Below are positions 28,733 to 36,664 of a stretch of DNA of 64,000 nt, one piece after another. The stretch is taken from the NCBI GenBank assembly GCA_963775245.1, contig CAVZID010000040.1:248001-312000 (forward strand). The letters run 5' to 3'. The translations under genes and the position numbers were made by a program. This DNA comes from CAVSWT01 sp963775245. GTDB lineage: Bacteria; Bacteroidota; Ignavibacteria; Ignavibacteriales; Ignavibacteriaceae. How positions within the stretch are numbered: the stretch's first letter is position 1; every line of letters begins with the position of its first letter. The notes beneath the pieces were generated by a model. That model was not told the DNA's origin, did no database searches, and was given only the letters and a program-made list of their open reading frames with translations.

Positions 28733-28881
28733 TATTTTTCCTCGTATTCTTAGTTTCGATTTTTTATTTAGAAATTAAAAAATGTAGCTGGTAAGATAAA
28801 AATTTTTATTAATAAATCTTAATAATTTTTTACTTTGATAGGTTATTAATGATGTTAAAATTTATCCTCTGGCGGAATCAC

Positions 28882-29343
28882 TCACTTTGTGATAAGTCTA
28901 AAGATTCTCCATTCTTTCATCAATTTAGCGCCAAGATTTTGGTAAAATTGGATAGCAGGTTCGTTCCAGTCTAATACTGCCCACTCAATTCTTCCACAGT
29001 TTTTTTCTTTTGCGATTTCAATTAGCTCATTTAATAATTGTTTTCCTATTCCTTTCCCACGGTATTCAGGTTTTACAAAAAGGTCTTCAAGATAAATTCC
29101 AGGCTTAGCAAGAAAAGTAGAGTAATTATAAAAAAATAAAGCTTGTCCAACCGGTTTTTCATTATATTCTGCTAATAAAACTTCAGCATATTTTTTTTCG
29201 CCAAAGAGCGTTTCCTTTAGTTTGATTTCATCCGCTGTTACTTCGTTTGATAATTTTTCGTAAACGGCCAATTCATTTATTAATCCTAAAATTATTGGGA
29301 TATCATTTTCAGTTGCAAATCTAATATTTATTTTTTCACTCAT
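28882..29343 (-). CDS. GNAT-family N-acetyltransferase
   Basis: A 153-residue single GNAT domain. 'INIRFATENDIPIILGLINEL' is the N-terminal strand and helix, and 'YLEDLFVKPEYRGKGIGKQL' holds the acetyl-CoA binding motif (V-x-x-x-x-R-G-x-G-I-G). 'WAVLDWNEPAIQFYQNLGAK' is motif B with the general-acid Tyr region. Close in pattern to diamine/thialysine acetyltransferases, but the substrate is not assignable by eye. Followed by the PAP2 gene ~35 bases upstream in coordinate order reversed (same strand), a possible pair. Confidence 0.9.
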   Translation of the reverse strand: MSEKINIRFATENDIPIILGLINELAVYEKLSNEVTADEIKLKETLFGEKKYAEVLLAEYNEKPVGQALFFYNYSTFLAKPGIYLEDLFVKPEYRGKGIGKQLLNELIEIAKEKNCGRIEWAVLDWNEPAIQFYQNLGAKLMKEWRIFRLITK

Positions 29344-29377
29344 GTTATTTTTATGTATTTATGTTTTATAATTTTCT

Positions 29378-29956
29378 TTATTTAGGTAACTTTGATTTAA
29401 TCTCATTTTTTAATTTTATTTTTTCATCTGCAAATAAAACAATCGAAGCAAACAAATATCCGAATGCGGAGCCGATAATTGCACCACCTAAAATATCGGA
29501 AGGGTAGTGAAGCCCTAAATAAATCCTGGAAATTGCAATTAAAGAAGCAGTTATAAAAAGTGGATATTTCAAATTCGGATATAAGCGGTAAAAAAATACT
29601 GCGGCGGCAAAATTATTCAATGCATGATTGGAAGGAAAAGAAAACGAACCTGTACAGCCGAGTGGAGTGATTACATCTGATAAAGCGCCGCATGGACGAA
29701 TTCTCTGGAAATATTCTTTTAAAAGTTTGTAACCTAATTGGTCCGTAGCTACAATCAAAAGAAGCACTCCAATTACAGCAAGCTTGCCTTTTGTTCCTCC
29801 TTTTATAAAGCTTATAAGCAGCAAAATAACATAAGCAATATACCAGTTATTAACGCTTGTAATTATCGAAAAAAATTTATCGAAAACTCCGTTAGATAAA
29901 GTATGGTTGAAAAAATAAAAAATTGTGAGGTCAATTGAATATAAAAAATCTACCAT
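29378..29956 (-). CDS. PAP2-superfamily membrane phosphatase
   Basis: 192 residues, about five membrane helices. The three phosphatase motifs are intact: 'KEYFQRIRP' (KxxxxxxRP type), 'FPSNHALNNF' (PSGH variant PSNH) and 'SRIYLGLHYPSDILGG' (SRxxxxxHxxxD). It probably dephosphorylates a lipid such as undecaprenyl-PP or phosphatidic acid on the outer face of the inner membrane. The ATG is preceded by weak ribosome-site sequence. It lies next to the acetyltransferase gene on the same strand. Confidence 0.92.
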   Translation of the reverse strand: MVDFLYSIDLTIFYFFNHTLSNGVFDKFFSIITSVNNWYIAYVILLLISFIKGGTKGKLAVIGVLLLIVATDQLGYKLLKEYFQRIRPCGALSDVITPLGCTGSFSFPSNHALNNFAAAVFFYRLYPNLKYPLFITASLIAISRIYLGLHYPSDILGGAIIGSAFGYLFASIVLFADEKIKLKNEIKSKLPK

Positions 29957-30055
29957 GTATCTGTAAAGTTAAAGGTAAAATGTTCTGCTAATGTATAAAA
30001 AAAATAATTATTAACCATTTTCAATGAGTTTTGAAAAGAAAAAAATACCGACATA

Positions 30056-30072
30056 CCTTGCACGGTTTTTGC
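30056..30072 (+). promoter_or_regulatory. Candidate sigma-54 (-24/-12) promoter
   Basis: CTTGCACGGTTTTTGCT matches the sigma-54 consensus YTGGCACGRNNNTTGCW at every fixed base except the first G of the GG doublet. The -24 and -12 elements keep the required 10-base spacing. It lies ~130 bases upstream of the hybrid histidine kinase start. A sigma-54 activator is encoded at 4604-5998. Confidence 0.5.
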
Positions 30073-30199
30073 TAAAAGTTACACAGCCAATTTATGTCAG
30101 ATGTCAAAATAAATTAGTAGAATTAAAAAAAATGAGTTTTTTTACTCATTGCTTTGATTATTGAATTAAAGCACAACTAAATTTATTTCATGGATTAAA

Positions 30200-32869
30200 A
30201 TGTCAAAATCAAAAAATCTTACGCTTAAAAATATTTTTAATAATAAATTCAGTTTTTCAAAAAGCCATTATGACTTTTTAATATCAACTTCAAATAATAT
30301 TTTAGTTACTCCATTAAAAGTTATGTCATTGCTGATTGCCATTTCCGGCTTATTCGCAATGTATTTTGAAGTAAAACACTTTCAGGCATTCCGGGTAGAA
30401 GTTTATTTTACTAGGCTCACGGCAACATTAATAGCATTTGCGGTTTTAGTCTTAAGCACTAGCAAATTCGGAATGAAACATTCTGTCATTCTCATCCACG
30501 CGCTTCTGCTTACTATTATAATATCATCAGGAATAATGATTCATTTGATGCCAACAACTTTGGTAGTAAATGCACAATTAGTAGGCTTAATGATTTTTTT
30601 AACTGCTTTATTTTTTAGCTGGGAAGTTAAAAATCAAATAATTGTAGCTATTTATTATAATGTGGTATTTGCAGCCGCTATACTTTTTAGTGATTCAAAA
30701 ATCTATATCCTTCCTAACGTATATGAATCAGTTATCTTTGTAATATTTTTAAGCTTAATATCAGTTATCGGAAGTGCGGTTAATTTTAAACTAAGATTAG
30801 AGTTGACAGAAAAAACTTTTGATGTGGAAGAATCCGAAAAGAAATTCCGTTCAATAGTTAATAACTCAATAATAGGAATATTTCAATCTAATCTTGACGG
30901 CATTTTCATTACGGTTAATTCTGCTTTTTGCAAAATTTTGGGTTATGAAAATGCAGAAGAACTTATAAATGCATATAATGGGAAATTATTTTTCAAAGAT
31001 GTTCTTGAAAGAGAAAAAGTATTTAAAGAGCTGCGAATAAAAAGAAAAATTGAAGATTATGAAACTGTTCTTTTAAGAAAAGATTCTCGGGAAGTTGACG
31101 TTCGCATAAATATCATGATGATGGAAGACCCTGCCACAGATAAGTTTTATCTTGAAGGAAGTTTGCAGGATATAAGCGAAAAGGCAAAAGCGGATAAAGA
31201 AAAACAAAAAGCATTGGAAGAGTTAAGGATCGAGAAAGCAAAATCAGACAAGCTTGCTGAAGAAGCAACAAACTTAAATCAAAATAAGAGTCAATTCCTA
31301 GCGAATATGAGTCATGAAATTCGCACACCTATGAATGGTGTTGTTGGATTTTTATCCTTAATAGAAAAAGGAGCATACAAAGATCAGGAAGAAATGAAAC
31401 AGCTGTCGTTATCTGCAAAACAATCGGCAGAAACGCTTTTGGATATTATTAATGATATATTAGACATTTCAAAGATAGAATCGGGTAAAATGGAATTGGA
31501 TTCAGCAGATTTTAATTTAGATGAAATTATTGACGATTCCATATCAATACTTTCAGCAAAGATAAATGAAAAAAATATAAATATATCAAAAGATATTTCT
31601 AAAGATACGCCGCTTTATTTGATAGGCGATTCAACAAGAATTAGACAGATCCTTGTAAATCTCATAAGCAATGCCGTTAAGTTTACTGATAATGGACAGA
31701 TAGAAATTGAAGCAAAACCTGTCTCTGTTGATAATAAATATGCAGTGATCTATATGTCGGTAAAAGATTCTGGAATAGGGATTCCTAAAGACAAACAAGA
31801 TTATTTATTCCGTCATTTTTCACAAATGGATGTATCTCATTCCAGTAAATTTGGAGGTACAGGTTTAGGGCTGGTAATCTGTAAAGAATTTGTGAACATG
31901 ATGGGCGGTGATATTGCAGTTTCCAGCGAAGAAGGTAAGGGAAGTAAATTCTATTTTACAATTAAATTAAAAACTCAAAAAGGATTGAAAACAAACACTC
32001 CGCATGAACAATTGAAAAAATCTTATGACTTTTCCAACATTCAGAAAAATAATTCTGCATTTGGAAATGAAAATTTAAAACTATCCCGCCATCAGCAGAA
32101 AATACTTTTAGCAGAAGACAATCTAATTAATCAAAAAGTAATTTTACGAACTCTCAAAGAAGCTGGTTACGAATATGATGCTGTTGCAAATGGATTGGAA
32201 GCATACAGCTACGTAAAATTAAATCATTACGATTTAATTTTGATGGATGTTCAAATGCCGGAGATGGATGGTTTAACAGCGACTGAAAAAATTAGATCCT
32301 TAGGCAATTCTAAAAAAGAAATCCCAATTATTGCTATTACAGCACATGCATTAAAAGGTGATAAGGAAAAATGTTTAAATGCCGGAATGAATGATTATAT
32401 ATCAAAACCGATTAACACCGATGAACTAATAAGATGCATAGATGAATATTTAAAGATAAAACCTATGGAAACAAAAAATGATGAAACTGAGAATGATGAG
32501 TCAAACAATCATGATTCATTATTTGATTTTTCTCATCTGCAAAAAATGAGTCTTGGAGATATGTCCTTCCAGACTGATTTAATTCTTAGCTATGTTGAAG
32601 ATTTAACTGATAGATTTAAAAAACTTGAAATTTACATTGCTGAAAGAAATTTAACAAAGATTGTAAAAGAAGCACATACAATAAAAGGCGCAAGCTATTC
32701 AGTTGGTGCTACCAAAGTGGGAGATGAAGCTTTAGGTATCGAAATATCAGGCAAACATCATGACCTTGATAATGCAATTAGCAGGTTGGTCAAACTAAAT
32801 CAGGCAGTAGAGGAAACTAAAAAACTTCTGAAAGAATATTTGCAGGAATCTAAAGTTTTATCGAATTAA
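30200..32869 (+). CDS. Hybrid sensor histidine kinase (PAS-HisKA-HATPase-REC-Hpt)
   Basis: An 889-residue multi-domain signalling protein. The N-terminal membrane region has about six helices (~35-195). A PAS domain (~215-325, 'FRSIVNNSIIGIFQSNLDGI') precedes HisKA with phospho-acceptor His372 in MSHEIRTPMNG. The HATPase has N-box 'LVNLISNAVKFTDNG', 'DSGIGIPKD' and 'FGGTGLGLVI'. The receiver has Asp683 in LMDVQMPEMDG, and the C-terminal Hpt has His826 in EAHTIKGAS. This supports an internal His-Asp-His phosphorelay. No response regulator is adjacent, so the final target is elsewhere. Candidate sigma-54 promoter upstream, strong hairpin downstream. Confidence 0.95.
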   Translation: MSKSKNLTLKNIFNNKFSFSKSHYDFLISTSNNILVTPLKVMSLLIAISGLFAMYFEVKHFQAFRVEVYFTRLTATLIAFAVLVLSTSKFGMKHSVILIHALLLTIIISSGIMIHLMPTTLVVNAQLVGLMIFLTALFFSWEVKNQIIVAIYYNVVFAAAILFSDSKIYILPNVYESVIFVIFLSLISVIGSAVNFKLRLELTEKTFDVEESEKKFRSIVNNSIIGIFQSNLDGIFITVNSAFCKILGYENAEELINAYNGKLFFKDVLEREKVFKELRIKRKIEDYETVLLRKDSREVDVRINIMMMEDPATDKFYLEGSLQDISEKAKADKEKQKALEELRIEKAKSDKLAEEATNLNQNKSQFLANMSHEIRTPMNGVVGFLSLIEKGAYKDQEEMKQLSLSAKQSAETLLDIINDILDISKIESGKMELDSADFNLDEIIDDSISILSAKINEKNINISKDISKDTPLYLIGDSTRIRQILVNLISNAVKFTDNGQIEIEAKPVSVDNKYAVIYMSVKDSGIGIPKDKQDYLFRHFSQMDVSHSSKFGGTGLGLVICKEFVNMMGGDIAVSSEEGKGSKFYFTIKLKTQKGLKTNTPHEQLKKSYDFSNIQKNNSAFGNENLKLSRHQQKILLAEDNLINQKVILRTLKEAGYEYDAVANGLEAYSYVKLNHYDLILMDVQMPEMDGLTATEKIRSLGNSKKEIPIIAITAHALKGDKEKCLNAGMNDYISKPINTDELIRCIDEYLKIKPMETKNDETENDESNNHDSLFDFSHLQKMSLGDMSFQTDLILSYVEDLTDRFKKLEIYIAERNLTKIVKEAHTIKGASYSVGATKVGDEALGIEISGKHHDLDNAISRLVKLNQAVEETKKLLKEYLQESKVLSN

Positions 32870-32883
32870 AATAGTTCTCCTTC

Positions 32884-32946
32884 AAAAAAACCTCCATGGT
32901 TTACAACATAGCCGTGACTATGTAAAGAAAGCCTGGAGGTTTTTTT
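32884..32946 (+). terminator. Extended terminator hairpin after histidine kinase
   Basis: A 13-bp outer stem (AAAAAAACCTCCA / TGGAGGTTTTTTT) encloses a second short stem around ACATAG...CTATGT. The T-run is part of the outer stem and continues. It is 15 bases after the stop codon. Confidence 0.85.
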
Positions 32947-33069
32947 ATTTTATTATAAATTTAATTGTCATTTCTTTTTTATTGACATAAACATTTTTAT
33001 TAAATATTTTTTAACCAATAATAGAAGTTAATAAATTTCAGTCCTTTTCGATGGAATAAAAGAGGTGTT

Positions 33070-33357
33070 GTGGAATTAATTTTTGAGTGGGACAAGAAGA
33101 AAGCAAAAATTAATTTTAAAAAACACAATATTGATTTTGAAGAAGCCAAAACTGTTTTCTATAATCCTCTTTCAAAAATATTTGACGATGAAATTCATTC
33201 TATCAAAGAAAGAAGAGAAATAATAATAGGACATTCAAGTAAAAATAGACTATTAATTGTAATCTTTAATGAAAGGGAACAAAATTCGATAAGAATAATT
33301 AGCGCAAGAATTGCAAATACTAAAGAAAGAATAGATTATGAAGAAAATATCAAATGA
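33070..33357 (+). CDS. brnT: BrnT-family toxin of a type II toxin-antitoxin system
   Basis: 95 residues beginning FEWDKKKAKINFKKHNIDFEEA, the diagnostic BrnT start (F-x-W-D-x-x-K-x-x-x-N-x-x-KH-x-[IV]-x-F-E-E-A). It continues 'ERREIIIGHSSKNRLLIVIF' and 'IRIISARIANTKERIDYEE' (R-I-I-S-A-R). BrnT is a RelE-fold ribonuclease. The start is GTG with GAGGTG 2-3 bases before; the frame upstream has no better start. It overlaps the antitoxin gene by 20 bases. Confidence 0.92.
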   Translation: MELIFEWDKKKAKINFKKHNIDFEEAKTVFYNPLSKIFDDEIHSIKERREIIIGHSSKNRLLIVIFNEREQNSIRIISARIANTKERIDYEENIK

Positions 33358-33571
33358 AAAAAATAAAAATATGAAAGAGGAATATAATTTTGATTATTCT
33401 AAAGCAAAGCGAAATCGCTTTGCAGATATTGTTAAAGAAAAAGTAATTCTTTATCCGATAGATGAAGATGTTGCTAAAGTTTTTCAAAATCCAACCGAAG
33501 CAAATAATGCTCTTCGTGCAATTATAAATGCAATACCTAAAACAAGAAAGCGATTGTCAAAGACAAATTAG
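33338..33571 (+). CDS. brnA: BrnA-like antitoxin
   Basis: 77 residues, overlapping brnT by 20 bases, in the position always held by the antitoxin. 'EYNFDYSKAKRNRFADIV' is the typical opening of BrnA-associated short antitoxins (the 'DYSKAKRNRF' linker region). The C-terminus 'VAKVFQNPTEANNALRAIINAI' would form the DNA-binding/dimer helix-rich part. A start at the inner ATG (MKEEYNF, 33371) is also possible. Likely autorepressor of the pair. Confidence 0.8.
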   Translation: MKKISNEKNKNMKEEYNFDYSKAKRNRFADIVKEKVILYPIDEDVAKVFQNPTEANNALRAIINAIPKTRKRLSKTN

Positions 33572-33995
33572 CAATGTGATTATGGCCCTAACATTTATAA
33601 GGTGTTATCATATCCCCATTTCTCCTTCGATAATTTGCCAGGTATAATGGATGAACATTACTTCTTTCAAAAGTAGAAAAAATTTCTATAGCAAACTCTG
33701 ATGAAATTGGCTTAAGACTTTTAGATATTAAATCGAGAAATCATAGCTCTTTCTTCAATTGGAAGATATATAATTGTTTCACTAGACCTAGTAAAATTGA
33801 TAACTCTGTTATAACTGCTTTTTCAGGCTGGGATTTTGAAATTTACATTTCCAACAATTATAATTTCTTAATAATATTATTTTGAAGAGCATGTCAGTCT
33901 ATCAATGTTATATCTTTTGTTTTTGAAATACTCCTATTAACATCATTTAATTTTTTTTAATAACTTCTTATTAAAAGTTTTAGCTTAAATAAACA
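33572..33995 (+). other. Gene-free stretch with a decayed open frame
   Basis: No intact gene. On the plus strand a frame without start codon is open from ~33653 to a TGA at ~33886 (LLLSKVEKISIANSDEIGL..., later FSGWDFEIY). A neighbouring frame upstream reads NIYKVLSYPHFSFDNLPG and continues to ~33676. Together they look like one small gene broken by a frameshift and lacking its ends. I do not recognise the family. Confidence 0.3.
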
Positions 33996-35199
33996 TTACT
34001 TCATCTTCAGCACTTTTTCTACTCTTTCAAGTGCCCAGTCAATTTCTTCTTTTGTGATAACTAACGGTGGAGCAAAACGAATTACATTTTCATGTGTCTC
34101 TTTACATAAAATTCCTTCTTTCATTAGTGCTTCACAAAATCTTCTTGCACCTTTTGCTTCCGGTTTTAATTCAACTCCAATAAATAAACCTTTACCTCTT
34201 ATTTCTTTAACATGCGGAGAAGAAATTTTATTTAGTTTATCCCTGAAATAATTTCCCAGCTCAAAAGATTTTTCGACTAATTTTTCTTCAACTAAAACCT
34301 TTATACTTTCACGGGCAATTGCAGCAGCTAATGGATTGCCACCGAATGTTGAACCATGGTCCCCAGGATTAAATACTCCTAAAACTTCTTTATTAGATAA
34401 AACCGCCGAGACAGGATAACATCCTCCTGAAAGTGCTTTTCCCACAATAACTGCATCCGGTTTAATATCTTCATATTCAAAAGCAAATAATTTTCCGCTT
34501 CTTCCTAATCCTGATTGAATTTCATCTGCAATAAAAAGTACATTATTCTTTTTACAAATCTCAAAAGCTTTCTTTAAAAATCCTTCAGGTGGAACTATAA
34601 CTCCGCCTTCACCTTGAATTGGTTCAACTATAAATGCTGCAGTATTCTTTGTTATAGCTTCTTCTAATGCGCTTGCATTACCATAAGGAATAATTTTAAA
34701 GCCCGGGGTTAAAGGGCCAAATCCATCTTTGTATTGTTCCTCGGTTGAAAAGCTAATTATGCTAATTGTTCTTCCTGCAAAATTATTTGAGCAGGCAATT
34801 ATTTCCGCTATAGTTATTTTCAATTCCTTTGACTTTGTATCCCCATTTACGAGCAGCTTTCAAAGCTGTTTCAACTGCTTCTGCGCCGGAATTCATTGGC
34901 AGAATCATTTCATAACCAGTTAATTCGCAAAGTTCTTTATATAAAAGTGGAAGCTGGTCATTTCTGAATGCTCGGGATGTTAAAGTAACTTTGTCTGCTT
35001 GTTTTTTTAATGCATCTACAATTCTTGGATGGCAATGGCCTTGATTCACAGCAGAATAAGCTGCTAAACAATCGAGATATTTTTTCCCTTCTACATCATA
35101 TACCCAAACTCCTTTTGCTTCGTTTATTACTACATCTAATGGATGGTAATTATGAGCTCCGAATTTGCTCTCAAGTTCAATGAATTCCTTAGCTGACAT
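33996..35199 (-). pseudogene. rocD: Ornithine--oxo-acid aminotransferase, frameshift near 34812
   Basis: A PLP-dependent class III aminotransferase converting ornithine to glutamate semialdehyde. The 5' part (35199-34783) has 'YHPLDVVINEAKGVWVYDVE' and 'NSGAEAVETALKAARKWGYK'. The 3' part (to 33996) has 'FIADEIQSGLGRSGKLFAFE' and the PLP lysine in 'VGKALSGGCYPVSAVLSN', then 'HGSTFGGNPLA'. The two frames join as GIENNIAEIIACSNNFAG if one base (A at 34812 on the plus strand) is removed, so a single-base insertion separates two halves of a ~400-residue enzyme. All catalytic residues are otherwise present, so this may be a sequencing error. Monocistronic. Confidence 0.85.
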
Positions 35200-35347
35200 A
35201 CATTCCTCATTTAATATTTACAGTTAGATTTTTGAGCCACAAATTTATATAATTTCTTAGTCAAGAGTAACTAATATCAATAACATTTCGCTTGAATATT
35301 CCTTACACCTTAAGTAAGTTTAATTTTGTTCAGAAAATAAATTTGGA

Positions 35348-35794
35348 ATGGGAATTATGACCAAATTTGGCGTTGAAACCCAATTTTTTTCAGTTAATTC
35401 TAAGGGCAACAACGATATGATTGATATAACAGATGAAGTAAGGACAATTATTTCATCTTCGGATTTTACTGAAGGAAGCGTGTTAATTTTTGTAGGGGGA
35501 GCAACCGCTGGAATTACAACTATTGAATATGAACCCGGGTTACTAAAAGATTACCCTGCATTTTTTGAGAAAATTATTCCTTCCAGCGCTCAATATCATC
35601 ATAATGATACCTGGCATGATGGAAACGGGCATGCTCATGTACGTGCCGCATTACAGGGGGCATCTTTCACAGTTCCTTTTAGAGATAAAAATTTATTATT
35701 AGGAACCTGGCAGCAGATTATCTTAGTAGATTTTGATAATCGGTCAAGAAAAAGAAAAATTATAGTTCAATTAACAGGAATGAAGGAAAAATAA
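35348..35794 (+). CDS. YjbQ/UPF0047 family protein (secondary thiamine-phosphate synthase)
   Basis: 148 residues with the family's conserved glycine-rich stretch 'VLIFVGGATAGITTIEYEPG' and the metal-site region 'YHHNDTWHDGNGHAHVRAAL' (several His/Asp). It ends 'LGTWQQIILVDFDNRSRKRK', typical of YjbQ. Family members show weak thiamine-phosphate synthase activity; the main role is unsettled. The first ATG (35348) and the ATG at 35357 are both possible. Three bases separate it from the next gene, suggesting co-transcription. Confidence 0.92.
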   Translation: MGIMTKFGVETQFFSVNSKGNNDMIDITDEVRTIISSSDFTEGSVLIFVGGATAGITTIEYEPGLLKDYPAFFEKIIPSSAQYHHNDTWHDGNGHAHVRAALQGASFTVPFRDKNLLLGTWQQIILVDFDNRSRKRKIIVQLTGMKEK

Positions 35795-35797
35795 TTA

Positions 35798-36640
35798 ATG
35801 AAGTTCAAATCAGTTCTTACTTTTGTTTTTATAGTGTTTTTATTTTTAGCTCCTAAAAATTTTCCATGGGGGAAAACAGGCCATAAGCTTATTAACAAAG
35901 AAGCTGTAAGTATTCTCCCACCGGAAATGATTGCTTTTAAAGGATGGCAAGATTATTTGATAGCGCATGCTGTTGATGCCGATGATAGAAGAAAGTTTGA
36001 CAAAACAGAGCCGCCCAAACATTATATCGATATTGATTTTTATAAAGAATTCAATAATGGCAGAATGATTTATGATAAACAGCAATTAGAAACGATTTAT
36101 AGCGACAGCACTGTTAAGGCAATTGGTTTGCTGCCCTGGGCAACTATGGATACATTTAACAATTTAATAGAAGCATTTAAAGAAAATAATAGAGATAAAG
36201 CTTTAATATATGCTGCTGATCTTGCTCATTATGTTGCGGACGGACACCAGCCTTTTCATACTGTTATGAATTATAATGGACAACTTACAAATCAAAAAGG
36301 AATTCATGGCAGGTATGAAATTGATATGATCGAAAAATATTACGATCAAATTATGACTATGCTTACACCTGATAAAGTAACGTATATTAATGATCCTTTG
36401 AATTATATTTTCAGTTACATTTCTAACTCTAACTCTGTTTGTAGTGTAATTCTTGATGCCGACCACTTTGCATACAATTCTGTTAAAAATCATGATAGCG
36501 ATGAATACTACAGGCTATTATGGTTTAAAACAAAATATATTACTTCCATTCAACTAACCAAAGCATCCGAGGATGTAGCATCATTAATATATTCAGCCTG
36601 GGTGGATGCCGGCAAACCCGATTATAAAATGTTTAATTAA
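35798..36640 (+). CDS. Secreted S1/P1-nuclease-like zinc enzyme
   Basis: A signal peptide (FVFIVFLFLAPKNFP) leaves a mature N-terminus starting WGKTGH, as in S1/P1 nucleases and zinc-dependent phospholipase C, where the N-terminal Trp ligates zinc. The further ligands follow the family: 'KHYIDID', 'LAHYVADGHQPFHTV' (HxxxDxHQP-H) and 'HGRYEIDM'. 280 residues is right for the family. It probably degrades single-stranded nucleic acid or phosphoesters outside the cell. Three bases downstream of the yjbQ-like gene. Confidence 0.88.
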   Translation: MKFKSVLTFVFIVFLFLAPKNFPWGKTGHKLINKEAVSILPPEMIAFKGWQDYLIAHAVDADDRRKFDKTEPPKHYIDIDFYKEFNNGRMIYDKQQLETIYSDSTVKAIGLLPWATMDTFNNLIEAFKENNRDKALIYAADLAHYVADGHQPFHTVMNYNGQLTNQKGIHGRYEIDMIEKYYDQIMTMLTPDKVTYINDPLNYIFSYISNSNSVCSVILDADHFAYNSVKNHDSDEYYRLLWFKTKYITSIQLTKASEDVASLIYSAWVDAGKPDYKMFN

Positions 36641-36664
36641 GAGCAGATATTATTTGGGGCTTTT

